From positions 1 through 64,000 of the forward strand of contig NZ_JAQQFV010000012.1 in NCBI RefSeq assembly GCF_029675105.1: DNA of 64,000 nucleotides, in the 5' to 3' direction. Shown piece by piece: positions 40,758 to 63,567 of this stretch. Each line of letters starts with the position of its first letter. Position 1 is the first letter of the stretch. Source of the stretch: Nocardia anocheti (GTDB taxonomy: Bacteria; Actinomycetota; Actinomycetes; Mycobacteriales; Mycobacteriaceae). Position numbers and translations under genes: made by a program. A model generated the notes under the pieces. That model was not told where the DNA came from, did no database searches, and was given only the letters and a program-made list of their open reading frames with translations.

Positions 40758-42350
40758 GTGAGTACCCAGTTGCTGATCGGCGGTCGCTTCTACAGTTCCA
40801 GCTCCCCGGACGCGACCGCCATGGCGGTCACCGACGGCACCGTGGTGTGGCTCGGCGCCGAGGCGCCCGGCCGCGCCCTGCACCCCGACGCGGAGATCGT
40901 CGACCTCGACGGTGCCTTCGTGGCGCCCGCGTTCGTCGACCCGCACGTGCACCTGACCGCGCTCGGCCTGCAACTGACCGGCCTCGATGTCAGCGGGACG
41001 GCCTCGCTGGCCGACCTGCTCGCCGCCGTCCGCGCGCACGCCGAACGCCAGCCCGACGGGGTGATCATCGGCGAGGGCTGGGACGACACCACCTGGCCCG
41101 AGGGCAGGCCGCCCACCGTCGCCGAGCTCGACGACGCGGCGGGCCCCGGCAGGCTGGTCTACCTCGCGCGGGTCGACGCGCACTCGGCGGTCGCCTCCTC
41201 GGCGCTGCTGGACGCCGCCGGACCGCTCGGCGAGGGCTTCACCCGTGGGGAACCGGTCCGCGCCGACGCCCACCACCGCGTGCGTACCGTCGCCCTCGCC
41301 GAACTCGGTCGCGCCCAGCGTGATTCGGCCCGCGCCGCCGCGCTCGACGCCGCCGCGGCGGCGGGCATCGTCGCCGTGCACGAGTGCGCCGGACCCGACA
41401 TCTCCGGCCGCGACGACGTGCGCGAACTGCTCGCCTTCGAGCACGGCGTGCGGGTGCGCGCCTACTGGGGCGAGGCCGTGCGCACCGCCGAGCAAGCCCG
41501 CGCGCTCGTCGCCGAACTCGGCGTGCACGCCCTGGGCGGTGACCTGTTCGTCGACGGCTCGCTCGGCTCACACACCGCGCTGCTGCGCGAGAACTACGCC
41601 GACGCGGCGGGCTGCGGCAAGAGCTTCCTCGATGTCGACGCCGTCACCGCGCACCTGCGCGCCTGCACCGAGGCGGGTATCCAGGCGGGCTTCCACGCGA
41701 TCGGCGATGCCGCCGTGGACACCGTCGCCGCCGGATTCGCCCGGGTCGCCGCCGAACTCGGCGGACCGGCCGTCGCCGCGCGCGGGCACCGCGTCGAGCA
41801 CGCCGAGATGATCGACGCCGCCGCCATCGCCCAGCTCGCCGCCGTCGGCGCGATCGGCTCGGTGCAACCGGTCTTCGACGCCACCTGGGGTGGACTCGAC
41901 GGCATGTACGCCACCCGCCTCGGTGCCGAGCGCGCCGCGGGCCTCAACCCGTTCGCGGCCATGGCCGCCGCGGGCATCTCCCTGGCCATCGGGTCGGACG
42001 CTCCCGTCACAGTGATGAATCCCTGGGAGCAGATCCGTGCCGCCGCCCACCACCGCACCCCCGGTCACGGGCTCTCGCCGCGCGCCGCGTTCGCCGCCGC
42101 CACCCGGGGCGCCTGGCGGGCAGGAGGGGTCCGCGACGGCGTGGCGGGCACGCTCACGCCCGGTGCGCCCGCCTCCTACGCGGTGTGGGACGCCGGTGAC
42201 CTCGTCGTCGCCGCGGCCGCCGATACCGTGCAGCGCTGGTCCACCGACCCGCGCTCCCGCGTCCCCGGCCTGCCCTCGCTCGAGCCCGGCGCACCCCTGC
42301 CCACCTGCCTGCGCACGGTGCGCGACGGCACCACGATCTACTCCGCCTGA
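40758..42350 (+). CDS. amidohydrolase, YtcJ-like
   Basis: This 530-residue metal-dependent hydrolase has the N-terminal metal motif FVDPHVHL, a central GGDLFVDGSLGSHTALL, HAIGDAAVD, VEHAEMID and SDAPVTVMNPWEQI. The order matches the YtcJ/NfdA-type amidohydrolase-3 family, often annotated as N-substituted formamide deformylase. Substrate unknown. The start is GTG 40758. It lies 34 bp before lnt and may be co-transcribed. Confidence 0.87.
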   Translation: MSTQLLIGGRFYSSSSPDATAMAVTDGTVVWLGAEAPGRALHPDAEIVDLDGAFVAPAFVDPHVHLTALGLQLTGLDVSGTASLADLLAAVRAHAERQPDGVIIGEGWDDTTWPEGRPPTVAELDDAAGPGRLVYLARVDAHSAVASSALLDAAGPLGEGFTRGEPVRADAHHRVRTVALAELGRAQRDSARAAALDAAAAAGIVAVHECAGPDISGRDDVRELLAFEHGVRVRAYWGEAVRTAEQARALVAELGVHALGGDLFVDGSLGSHTALLRENYADAAGCGKSFLDVDAVTAHLRACTEAGIQAGFHAIGDAAVDTVAAGFARVAAELGGPAVAARGHRVEHAEMIDAAAIAQLAAVGAIGSVQPVFDATWGGLDGMYATRLGAERAAGLNPFAAMAAAGISLAIGSDAPVTVMNPWEQIRAAAHHRTPGHGLSPRAAFAAATRGAWRAGGVRDGVAGTLTPGAPASYAVWDAGDLVVAAAADTVQRWSTDPRSRVPGLPSLEPGAPLPTCLRTVRDGTTIYSA

Positions 42351-42384
42351 CCGGCCGACCTCGCGAATCACGGAGCCGCACACC

Positions 42385-44136
42385 ATGATCGACCCCGCCA
42401 CCGGCGCAGAGTCCATCGGCCCGATCCCGACGGAGCCTCGGGGGAGTGACTCCTCGGTGAGCGCGGCGACGGAGCCGACGCGCTCGGAAGCGGGGCGCAC
42501 CGAGTACCCCGACGATTCGGCGGCCGGGAACCAGCGATCGGGCCCGGGTGGTCGGTGGAATCGGGCGCTGCTGCCGCGGATTCTCGCCGCGGTCGTGGGC
42601 GGACTGCTGCTCTACGGCAGCTTCCCGCCGCGTCCCTGGTGGTTCCTCGCGCCCGTGGCCATCGCCCTGCTGACCCTCGCGGTGCGCGGGCCGGGCAGGC
42701 CCCGCGGTGGATTCGGGTTCGGATTCCTCGGCGGCCTGGCGTTCTTCCTCCCGCTGCTGCCGTGGACCGGCATCTACGTGGGGCCGGTGCCGTGGCTGGC
42801 GCTGTCGACGGCGTGCGCGGTGTTCTTCGGGCTGTGGGGCGTGCTGGCGCGGTGGCTGAGCGCCCTGCCCGGATGGCCGGTCTGGCTCGCGGTGGCCTGG
42901 ACCGCCGCCGAGTGGGCCAGGTCCACCTTCCCGTTCGGTGGATTCCCCTGGGGGCGTATCGCTTTCGGCCAGGCCGACGGCTGGTACCTGCCGCTGGCCG
43001 CCTACGGTGGCGCGCCGCTGATCGGCTTCGCCGTCGCCTTGACCGGCACCGGACTGGCCGCGCTGGCACTGCGTGTGCGGGCCTGGCTGCGCACCCCGTC
43101 GCCCCGCACCGCCGACCGAGCGGTCTCGCGCGGATTCGCCACAGCGCTGATCGCCGTGGCCGTCATGCCGCTGGCCGGAGTGCTCCTGCGGCCGACGCTG
43201 CCCGCCCCGGACGCGGGCCACCGCTCGATCACGGTGGCGGCCATCCAGGGCAGCGTGCCTCGCTTGGGCCTGGACTTCAACGCCCAGCGCCGCGCCGTGC
43301 TCGACAATCACGTCCGCCGCACCGAGGAACTCGCCGACGACGTCGCCCGTGGCCGCGCCCCGCGCCCCGACGTCGTCATCTGGCCGGAGAACTCCTCCGA
43401 CATCGACCCGCTGCGCAACGCCGACGCCGCCGCCCTGATCACCCGGGCCTCGACCCGCATCGGCGCGCCCATCCTGGTCGGCGCGGTCCTGGTGAACGGC
43501 GACCGCACCACCACCAACTCGGTGATCGTCTGGAACGGGGCCGAGGGCCCGGGGGAGCGGCACGACAAGAAGATCATCCAGCCCTTCGGCGAATACCTGC
43601 CGATGCGAGGTTTCTTCCGTTTGTTCTCTTCCTATGCCGATCGCGCCGGATATTTCATTCCGGGAACAGGTGACGGAACGGTCACGGCGGCCGGGATTCC
43701 GATCGGCGTGGCGACCTGCTACGAAGTCGCCTTCGATCGGGCATTTCGGGAATCTCTGGCATCGGGTGCGCAACTGCTGACCGTGCCGACCAACAACGCC
43801 ACCTTCGGCGAGAGCGAAATGACCTACCAGCAATTGGCCATGTCGCGGGTGCGCGCGGTCGAGCACGGCCGGGCCCTGGTGGTCGCGGCGACCACCGGCG
43901 TCAGCGGGATCATCACCGCCGACGGCGCGCTCGCCCAGCAGAGCGCCCAGGTGGTCCCGGCCGCTCTGGTGGCGAGCCTACCGTTGCGCGACACGTCGAC
44001 AATCGCTTCGCGAATCGGCCCAGCTCCGGAACTGGCTTCCGCTATCCTGTGCGCGATCGGCGTCGGGCTGGTGTTTTTCCGTCGCCGCCGAGCGAATCCG
44101 ACGCGGGATGCTCGGAGTTCGGACAATTCTGAATAA
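42385..44136 (+). CDS. lnt: apolipoprotein N-acyltransferase
   Basis: This 583-residue membrane enzyme adds the third acyl chain to the N-terminal cysteine of lipoproteins. About seven to eight membrane segments precede the nitrilase-like domain. The catalytic triad is E335 (WPENSS), K396 (HDKKIIQPFGEYLP) and C445 (GVATCYEVAFD). The dolichol-phosphate-mannose synthase domain fused to Lnt in Mycobacterium tuberculosis Ppm1 is absent. The N-terminal 55 residues are polar and low complexity, so a later start is possible. The ATG at 42385 has CGGAG upstream. Confidence 0.92.
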   Translation: MIDPATGAESIGPIPTEPRGSDSSVSAATEPTRSEAGRTEYPDDSAAGNQRSGPGGRWNRALLPRILAAVVGGLLLYGSFPPRPWWFLAPVAIALLTLAVRGPGRPRGGFGFGFLGGLAFFLPLLPWTGIYVGPVPWLALSTACAVFFGLWGVLARWLSALPGWPVWLAVAWTAAEWARSTFPFGGFPWGRIAFGQADGWYLPLAAYGGAPLIGFAVALTGTGLAALALRVRAWLRTPSPRTADRAVSRGFATALIAVAVMPLAGVLLRPTLPAPDAGHRSITVAAIQGSVPRLGLDFNAQRRAVLDNHVRRTEELADDVARGRAPRPDVVIWPENSSDIDPLRNADAAALITRASTRIGAPILVGAVLVNGDRTTTNSVIVWNGAEGPGERHDKKIIQPFGEYLPMRGFFRLFSSYADRAGYFIPGTGDGTVTAAGIPIGVATCYEVAFDRAFRESLASGAQLLTVPTNNATFGESEMTYQQLAMSRVRAVEHGRALVVAATTGVSGIITADGALAQQSAQVVPAALVASLPLRDTSTIASRIGPAPELASAILCAIGVGLVFFRRRRANPTRDARSSDNSE

Positions 44137-44338
44137 GCGGTTTGTTTCAACCCGGGGGAAGCGGGCGAAAGTCGCCGCTGCAGGGGTGTAATCCATTGAG
44201 CTCGAAATAAATCCACCTCGGTAGCCATCCGGCTGCCGGAGTACTCCGAATCATGGGCGTGGAAAAGCCACGCCCTGGGCCTTCTCGTGCCCGGGCGCTG
44301 CTCGGGGAGTCGTGACACAAGGCAGAACGGAGTGCTTG
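44137..44338 (+). promoter_or_regulatory. upstream region of the NRPS operon with a leader hairpin
   Basis: This 202-bp region is less GC-rich at its start. A hairpin GGGCGTGG-AAAAG-CCACGCCC is at 44255-44275, 63 bp before the NRPS ATG. I see no 19-bp iron box of the IdeR/DmdR type and no known riboswitch pattern. The promoter probably lies in the AT-richer part before 44215. Confidence 0.45.
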
Positions 44339-57996
<13,658 letters not shown>

Positions 57997-58000
<4 letters not shown>

Positions 58001-58986
58001 GTTTGGCGGTAGAAGTGCGTGGCCTGGCCAAGAGTTACGGCAAGGTGCGCGTACTGAAGGAGATCGACCTGGAGATCCCGGCGGGGACCGTCCTCGGCCT
58101 GCTCGGACCCAATGGCGCGGGCAAGACGACGACCGTGCGGATCGTCACCACCCTGCTACGGCCCGACGCCGGGACGATCCGCGTCGCCGGGGTCGACGTG
58201 CTGGCCGACCCGGCCACCGCGCGCACCCGCATCGGGCTCTCGGGCCAGTACGCGGCGGTCGACGCGAACCTCACCGGCTACGAGAACCTGCGCATGGTGG
58301 CACGCCTGTACGGCATGTCGCAGAAGCAGGCCGTGGCCAGGGTCGAGGAACTGCTCACCGCGTTCGGCCTGGACTACGCGGCGGGCCGACGCGCGGGCAC
58401 CTACTCCGGCGGCATGGCCCGGCGCCTGGACCTGGCGGGCGCGCTGGTGGCCCGGCCGCCGGTGGTGGTGCTCGACGAGCCGACCACCGGCCTGGACCCG
58501 CGCGGTCGGCTCGACATGTGGAAGGTGATCGGCGACCTCGTCGACGACGGCACCACCGTGCTGCTCACCACCCAGTACCTCGAGGAAGCCGACCTGCTCG
58601 CCGACCGGATCACCGTGATCGACAAGGGCGGGGTGATCGCGCGCGGCTCGGCCGACGAACTCAAGACCTCCATCGGCGGCGACCGGCTCACCGTCACCCT
58701 CGCCGCCGGACAGAGCCCCTGGCCCGCGGTGTCGGTGCTGCAGCAGGTCGGCGTGGGTGAGCCGATCCACGAACCGGGCACCGACGAGGTCTCGGTGGTC
58801 GTCGGCAACGGCTCGCGCACCATGGTCGAGGCGCTGCGCCGCCTCGACGACGCGGGCGTGTGCGTCCTCGACGCCAATGTCGTGCGGCCCACCCTCGATG
58901 ACGTGTTCCTGTCCCTCACCGGAACCCCGGCCGCGCCGCTCCCGGAACCCGAAACCGACGATGTGCAAGAGGAGATCCTCTCGTGA
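57997..58986 (+). CDS. ABC transporter ATPase, DrrA type
   Basis: This 329-residue ATPase has Walker A GPNGAGKTTT near residue 38, signature YSGGMARRLDLA (in place of LSGGQ), Walker B VVVLDEPTTGLD and the C-terminal extension of daunorubicin-exporter ATPases. Its GTG overlaps the NRPS stop as GTGA (57997-58000), so it is coupled to the synthetase. With the permease it probably exports the peptide product or protects the producer. Confidence 0.93.
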
Positions 58987-59873
58987 GTGCCCCGGACCTC
59001 GCGGTCGACGACTACGAAACACGCGACCTGCCGATCCAGCCGTCGACCCCGCGCCCCTCGGTGCCCGTCGACGCGCAGCCGCGTGCCCGCTTCCTGCGCG
59101 ACAGCGGGATCGTGGCCTACCGCAACCTGCTGACCATCCTGCGCGTGCCGACCCTGCTGGTGACGGCCACCGTGCAGCCGCTGATGTTCGTGTTCCTGTT
59201 CGCCTACATCTTCGGCGCCTCCCTCGGCGGCGACCAGTACCGCGAATTCCTGCTGGCGGGCATCTTCACCCAGACCGTCGCCTTCAACGCCGCCTTCACC
59301 ACCGTCGGCCTGGCCGGTGACCTGCAGAAGGGCATCATCGACCGGATGCGCACGCTGCCGATGTCGCGGCTGGCGGTGCTGATGGGCCGCACCCTCTCGG
59401 ACCTGGTGGTCAACATCCTCAGCCTCGGGGTGATGGTGATCTGCGGCTACATCGTGGGCTGGCGGATCAATGGCAGCGTCGCCGACGCGGCACTGGCCTT
59501 CGGCATCATCCTGCTGTTCGCCTTCGCCATGTCCTGGGTCGGCGCGCTCACCGGCCTCATCTCACCGACGGTCGAGGTGGCCCAGAGCGCGGGCCTGATC
59601 TGGATGTTCCCGCTGTCGTTCATCTCCTCGGCGTTCATCTCCGCCCAGACCCTGCCCGGCCCGCTGCGCACCATCGCCGAATGGAATCCGATCACCGCCG
59701 TCTCGGCGGCGGGCCGCAAGCTGTTCGAGAACGACTCACCACCCAGCTTCGGCACCCCCACCGGCTGGCCCGCCGACCACTGCGTGCTCTACGCGGTGAT
59801 CTGCTCGCTGGTCATCCTCGCCGTCGCCATGCCCGCCGCGCTCCTGCAATACCGCAAGGTCGCCAGCCACTAG
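58983..59873 (+). CDS. ABC-2 type permease, DrrB type
   Basis: This 296-residue permease has a polar N-terminal tail of about 40 residues and then six membrane segments, with the ABC-2 motif KGIIDRMRTLPMSRLAVLMGR after the second. The last loop ITAVSAAGRKLFEND is typical of DrrB. Its GTG overlaps the ATPase stop by 4 bp. The operon ends with the palindromic terminator at 59882-59921. Confidence 0.92.
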   Translation: MSAPDLAVDDYETRDLPIQPSTPRPSVPVDAQPRARFLRDSGIVAYRNLLTILRVPTLLVTATVQPLMFVFLFAYIFGASLGGDQYREFLLAGIFTQTVAFNAAFTTVGLAGDLQKGIIDRMRTLPMSRLAVLMGRTLSDLVVNILSLGVMVICGYIVGWRINGSVADAALAFGIILLFAFAMSWVGALTGLISPTVEVAQSAGLIWMFPLSFISSAFISAQTLPGPLRTIAEWNPITAVSAAGRKLFENDSPPSFGTPTGWPADHCVLYAVICSLVILAVAMPAALLQYRKVASH

Positions 59874-59881
59874 CCCGACAA

Positions 59882-59921
59882 CGCCGAAGGCCGCCTCCCG
59901 ATCGGGAGGCGGCCTTCGGCG
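59882..59921. terminator. perfect 40-bp palindrome, bidirectional terminator
   Basis: The sequence is fully self-complementary over 40 bp with centre GATC. It lies between the convergent permease stop (59873) and the rbpA stop (59937), and would terminate both. Confidence 0.85.
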
Positions 59922-59936
59922 TATCTATTCTCTCCG

Positions 59937-60272
59937 CTACCCGCGACGGCGGGTCTTGAGCAGGTCGAGGCGCTCCTTGAGCAGCTCCTCGAGCTCTTCC
60001 TTGCTGCGACGCTCCAGCAGCATGTCCCAGTGCGTCCGCGGCGGCTTGACCTTCTTGGTCTCCACCGAGGTGCCCTCCATGAGCTGACCCTCCTGGCCGT
60101 TACGGCACAGCCAGGTCGGGGGGATCTCCGCGTCGTCGGCGAACGGGACGTCGAACTCCTCACCGTTGTCGGTGCGGTAACGGGCGATCCGGCGCGGGGC
60201 CAGGTCATGGTCGCGATCGGTCTCGTAGCTCACCGCTCCGAGCCGACTGCCTCGGAGTACGCGATCTGCCAT
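59937..60272 (-). CDS. rbpA: RNA polymerase-binding protein RbpA
   Basis: This 111-residue protein is nearly identical in pattern to mycobacterial RbpA. It shows the MADRVLRGSRLGAVSYETDR start, the core RYRTDNGEEFDVPFADDAEIP, the basic linker KKVKPPRTHWDMLLERR and the sigma-interacting helix EELEELLKERLDLL. RbpA is an actinobacterial transcription factor that binds core polymerase and group 1/2 sigma factors and stabilises open complexes. The ATG 60272 follows AGGAG. Its leader contains a large inverted repeat. Expression is linked to stress in relatives. Confidence 0.97.
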   Translation of the reverse strand: MADRVLRGSRLGAVSYETDRDHDLAPRRIARYRTDNGEEFDVPFADDAEIPPTWLCRNGQEGQLMEGTSVETKKVKPPRTHWDMLLERRSKEELEELLKERLDLLKTRRRG

Positions 60273-60308
60273 GTGTGCTCCTGTATTGTTTGGCGGCTGG
60301 CGCCGCGT

Positions 60309-60402
60309 GTTCTCGGCCCCCGGGGGCCTCGATTCTTCCCTCCCTACGGGCACTCCTTCGTCGCACCCTTCGGTCAGTCCAGAATCGAGGCGGGCCGAGA
60401 AC
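60309..60402. repeat. long inverted repeat in the rbpA leader
   Basis: Two 11-bp arm pairs are perfect: 60309-60319 with 60392-60402, and 60326-60336 with 60381-60391. A 6-nt bulge (60320-60325) interrupts one side. The loop is 44 nt. It lies 37 bp upstream of the rbpA start. It may be a structured leader RNA or a dispersed palindromic element. Confidence 0.8.
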
Positions 60403-60517
60403 GTGGCTGTGTACTACGTCCAACGTGTGCGAAGTCCGAACTGTTCCATTGTAGTCGTTGCCCGCTGAGCGAGACCTGCGCGGCGGATCGGGGGGCGGGC
60501 GGCTAGGGTTTCGCAGC

Positions 60518-60844
60518 ATGTCGCGCAGTCGCCTGCTGTCCTGCCAGTGGTGTGGGCGGGAGATCGTGGATTCGGAATCGGGTCGTCGTCGCCGGTATTG
60601 CCGCCAGTCGTGCAGGCAGCGGGCCTATGAGCACCGGAGCAGTCTGAAGGGAACGGGGATTCCCGAGGACGCGGTGGTGCTCTCGGCACAGGAGGTCGCG
60701 GATCTGGCGGATCGGTGGTTCGCCGCGCGGTGCGCCGCCGAGGACGTGGCGACCGCGGTCGGGGAGGGCGCCGACGCGGGCGAACTCGCCCAGCTCAGCG
60801 CCACCCTGGTCCAGCTCGCGCGCGAGGCCGAGCGGCTGCGCTGA
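60518..60844 (+). CDS. small zinc-ribbon protein
   Basis: This 108-residue protein has a CQWCGREI knuckle and a second CRQSC pair (RRYCRQSCRQRAYEHR) in residues 9-37, a CxxC...CxxxC arrangement that probably binds zinc. The remaining part is helical and Ala/Glu-rich, perhaps a coiled coil. TAGGGT (60504-60509) precedes the ATG by eight bases. It is divergent from rbpA. Function is unknown to me; a role in nucleic-acid or protein binding would fit. Confidence 0.78.
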   Translation: MSRSRLLSCQWCGREIVDSESGRRRRYCRQSCRQRAYEHRSSLKGTGIPEDAVVLSAQEVADLADRWFAARCAAEDVATAVGEGADAGELAQLSATLVQLAREAERLR

Positions 60845-60875
60845 CCGTCATGCCGAGTCGGCGCCCCGGCGCGGG

Positions 60876-61901
60876 TCAGGCCGCGACCCGATCGTCGTCG
60901 GACCGTGCGCGCAGGTACACCGCCGTGGCCCCACCGCCGAGGAACAGCACGATCGCCGCCACCGCGCCCAGCGTCGCCGGGTCCGGCGCGGTGAGCGGCT
61001 GCCCGCGCAGGGCCTGCCAGAGTGTCAGGGTGAGCAGCCCGAAGTAGCCGATCACCGCGACGCCGAGCAGCGCGGCGCGGGTCGTCTCGGCGCGCAACCA
61101 GCGATGACGCGGAGCCAGCGCCGCCAGGACGACCGCGAGCACGAGCAGCACCTGGATACCGTGCAGGCCGACGAAATGCGGAATGCGCAGATCACCACCG
61201 GTGGTACTCCAGTGGGTGATCGGCATCGCGCCGATCCCGTCGCGCGCGGCATCGGGCGCGGCGTCGGGGCGAACGGTGTGGCCCGCCATCAGACCGACCA
61301 CGGTGCCGTCGGCCTGCCGGACCAGCTGCGGCCCGGTGAAACCCATCAGATAGCCCAGCACCATGCCGGTCACCGCCAGCCAGAGCCCGGCCTTGAGCGC
61401 GATCCGGGTCGGCCGGTCGGCGAGCTTCTGCCACGAGATGATCAGCGCCAGCACGAGAGTCGCGAAGAACAGGCCGGGCACCCCGGAGGCGAACACCTGC
61501 TGACCGATCCGATTCACCGGATCGGTGGCGGTGTTGAAATGACTGAACGTGCCGCGCGCGGCCTGGAGCGCGATGAACCCCACATCGGCGATCCCGGTGA
61601 CCGCGATGATCGTGCCCAGCCACGAGGTGACACGGCGGCCGCGATGCGGCAACCGCAGGATCCAGGCCAGGGTCAGCCCGTAGACGGCGAACGCGAGACC
61701 GAACTTGGCCGGTTTGAGCCACACGGACTCGCCGAGCAGTTCCCGATCGTCGACGAGCATGCCGATCGTCGACACCAGCACGAGCGCGGTCATCACCGCG
61801 ACGTTCGCCAGCAGCGGCAGGTGCCAGGGGATCCCGTCGCGCGAGCGCGCGGTCGCGAATCGGAAGCGGGGAACAGAGCGGGGGAAGTCCATCGTCGCCA
61901 T
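60876..61901 (-). CDS. multi-pass membrane protein of unknown function
   Basis: This 341-residue protein has about eight to nine hydrophobic helices. Conserved-looking polar spots in the membrane region include SVWLKPAKFGLAF, ATDPVNRIGQQVFASG and RIPHFVGLHGIQVLL. The last contains His residues that could bind haem or metal. I cannot assign a family. TACCGT (61913-61908) ends six bases before the ATG, a leaderless promoter. It stands alone and is convergent with the zinc-ribbon gene. Confidence 0.75.
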   Translation of the reverse strand: MATMDFPRSVPRFRFATARSRDGIPWHLPLLANVAVMTALVLVSTIGMLVDDRELLGESVWLKPAKFGLAFAVYGLTLAWILRLPHRGRRVTSWLGTIIAVTGIADVGFIALQAARGTFSHFNTATDPVNRIGQQVFASGVPGLFFATLVLALIISWQKLADRPTRIALKAGLWLAVTGMVLGYLMGFTGPQLVRQADGTVVGLMAGHTVRPDAAPDAARDGIGAMPITHWSTTGGDLRIPHFVGLHGIQVLLVLAVVLAALAPRHRWLRAETTRAALLGVAVIGYFGLLTLTLWQALRGQPLTAPDPATLGAVAAIVLFLGGGATAVYLRARSDDDRVAA

Positions 61902-62003
61902 GGTTAGACGGTAGGAATCCGGTGTGCCCCAACACCTCCCGCTGCGGTGCGGGATACCCGCCCGTACCCGGGTAGGGGGTCGGCCTTACCCGGGTTCTAG
62001 GGG

Positions 62004-62855
62004 TCAGATCCCCATGCGCCAGATGGCGGCGTCGACCGCGCGCGGCGAGATCGTGGCCAGCGTCTGCAACACCCGGGTGTAGCGCGGATAGAGCTCGATC
62101 GGGCGGGTGCGCAGGGCGGTGAGGATCCAGGCGGCGGCGTCCTCGGCCGACAGCGCCGCCGCGTCGGCGTATTTGCCGGTGGGCGCGATCATCTCGGTGC
62201 GCACCAGCGGGAACCCCAGCGTGGTGACGTGCACGCCGCGCGCCCTGGTCTCTGCCCCGAGGCTGCGCCCGAACGCGCCGAGGGCTGCCTTGGACGCGTG
62301 GTAGGCGGTGAACAGCGGCATCGACCCGGCCGCCACTCCCCAGGTCGCCACATTGACGACGTGCCCGTCACCCGCCTCGAGCATGGACGGCAGCAGACCC
62401 ATGGTGAGCCGCGCGGCGCCGAAGTAGTTCAGCGCCATGGTGCGCTCGTAGTCGTGGAAGCGGTCGGTGGCCTGCGCCGCGCCGCGCCGGATGGACCGGC
62501 CCGCGTTGTTGACCAGCACGTCGATCCGGTCGTACCGCTCGAGCAGGGTCTTGACCAGTTCGTCGGTCTGTTCGGCGTCGGCGAGATCGCAGGTGATCAG
62601 CTCGACCTCGCCGCCCTCGGCGCGGACGGCGTCGCGGACCGCGGTCAGCGGCTCGGGGGTGCGGGCCACCAGGATCACCCGGGCGCCTTCACGCGCGAGC
62701 GCGTGCGCGGCGGCTTTGCCGACACCGGAGGACGCGCCGGTGAGCACCACGGTCTTGCCCGCGATCTCGTGCCGCTCGCCGAGCACGAGCCGGGCCAGCG
62801 CGCGGGGGAGCGCGGGCGGGTTGAGCAACACCGATTGGGCGAGTTCGGCGAACAC
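62004..62855 (-). CDS. SDR-family oxidoreductase
   Basis: This 283-residue SDR has TGASSGVGKAAAHALAREGARV near residue 39, VNNAG near 115, and the active site YHASK (TAYHASKAALGAFGRSL). A hydrophobic N-terminal stretch of about 25 residues (MFAELAQSVLLNPPALPRAL) may attach it to the membrane. Its GTG 62855 has AGGAG upstream. It is divergent from a TetR gene with an AT-rich operator between them, so it is probably controlled by that repressor. Substrate unknown; a lipid ketone or alcohol is likely for this subgroup. Confidence 0.85.
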   Translation of the reverse strand: MFAELAQSVLLNPPALPRALARLVLGERHEIAGKTVVLTGASSGVGKAAAHALAREGARVILVARTPEPLTAVRDAVRAEGGEVELITCDLADAEQTDELVKTLLERYDRIDVLVNNAGRSIRRGAAQATDRFHDYERTMALNYFGAARLTMGLLPSMLEAGDGHVVNVATWGVAAGSMPLFTAYHASKAALGAFGRSLGAETRARGVHVTTLGFPLVRTEMIAPTGKYADAAALSAEDAAAWILTALRTRPIELYPRYTRVLQTLATISPRAVDAAIWRMGI

Positions 62856-62884
62856 GGGGGACTCCTGTCGGATGGCGACGCGGT

Positions 62885-62906
62885 TAATTGACTAATAAGT
62901 AAATTA
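62885..62906. promoter_or_regulatory. AT-rich inverted repeat, likely TetR operator
   Basis: TAATTGACT (62885-62893) and AGTAAATTA (62898-62906) form a 9-bp inverted repeat with one mismatch and a 4-bp spacer. It sits in the only AT-rich patch of the divergent SDR/TetR promoter region. Confidence 0.65.
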
Positions 62907-62960
62907 CAAAGGCGTCAGGTGCGAGTCAACGGCGGGGGCCACCGATGGTTGGATGGACCG

Positions 62961-63560
62961 GTGAGCACAGCCGGAACCAAGGGTGTCCCGCGTCCCGAAC
63001 GCGAACAGCAGATCCTCGATGTGGCCGTGGCCGAGATCGGTCGCGTGGGCTACGCGGGTCTGTCGCTGGCCGAGGTCGCGGCGCGGGCCGGGGTGTCCAA
63101 ACCGCTGGTCTACACCTATTTCCAGTCCAAGGACGGGCTCTACATCGCCTGCGTCGAGCGCGCGGCCACGGTGCTCTACGACGCGATCGAGGTCGCGATC
63201 ACCGGCCCCGGCGGCCTGTCCAAGGCCGAGCGGACCCTCGACGCGATCTTCGCGGCGTTGCAGCCGCGCCCGCACGACTGGACGGTTCTGTTCGATCGCT
63301 CCCACCCCGACGACGGCCCGGTCGCCGACGCTTCCCGCGCCGCGCGCAGACGCATCGCCGCGCAGGCCGCGCGCGGGGTCGCCGACGCCATCGCCGCTGT
63401 GGACATCACCGACCCGACCGATCTGTCCGCGCTGACCGATGTGTGGATGGGCGCGGTGACCTCCCTGGTGCTGTGGTGGCTGCGTCATCCCGAACAGACC
63501 GCCGCCGAGATGGCCGCCCGCAGCCATCGCCTGCTCGGCGCGCTGCGGGCGGCCCGCTGA
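62961..63560 (+). CDS. TetR-family transcriptional regulator
   Basis: This 199-residue protein has a TetR HTH at about 14-62 (QQILDVAVAEIGRVGYAGLSLAEVAARAGVSKPLVYTYF). A helical C-terminal domain follows. The GTG 62961 is the start. It probably represses itself and the divergent SDR gene through the inverted repeat at 62885-62906. Ligand unknown. Confidence 0.87.
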   Translation: MSTAGTKGVPRPEREQQILDVAVAEIGRVGYAGLSLAEVAARAGVSKPLVYTYFQSKDGLYIACVERAATVLYDAIEVAITGPGGLSKAERTLDAIFAALQPRPHDWTVLFDRSHPDDGPVADASRAARRRIAAQAARGVADAIAAVDITDPTDLSALTDVWMGAVTSLVLWWLRHPEQTAAEMAARSHRLLGALRAAR

Positions 63561-63567
63561 CCGTCGG

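Noticed and set aside
44137..44338. Iron-regulator box upstream of the NRPS
   Set aside because: No stretch resembles the 19-bp IdeR/DmdR consensus.
60309..60402. 6C RNA or another named structured RNA upstream of rbpA
   Set aside because: The hairpin lacks the two loops with runs of six cytosines that define 6C RNA; no other named RNA family is recognised.
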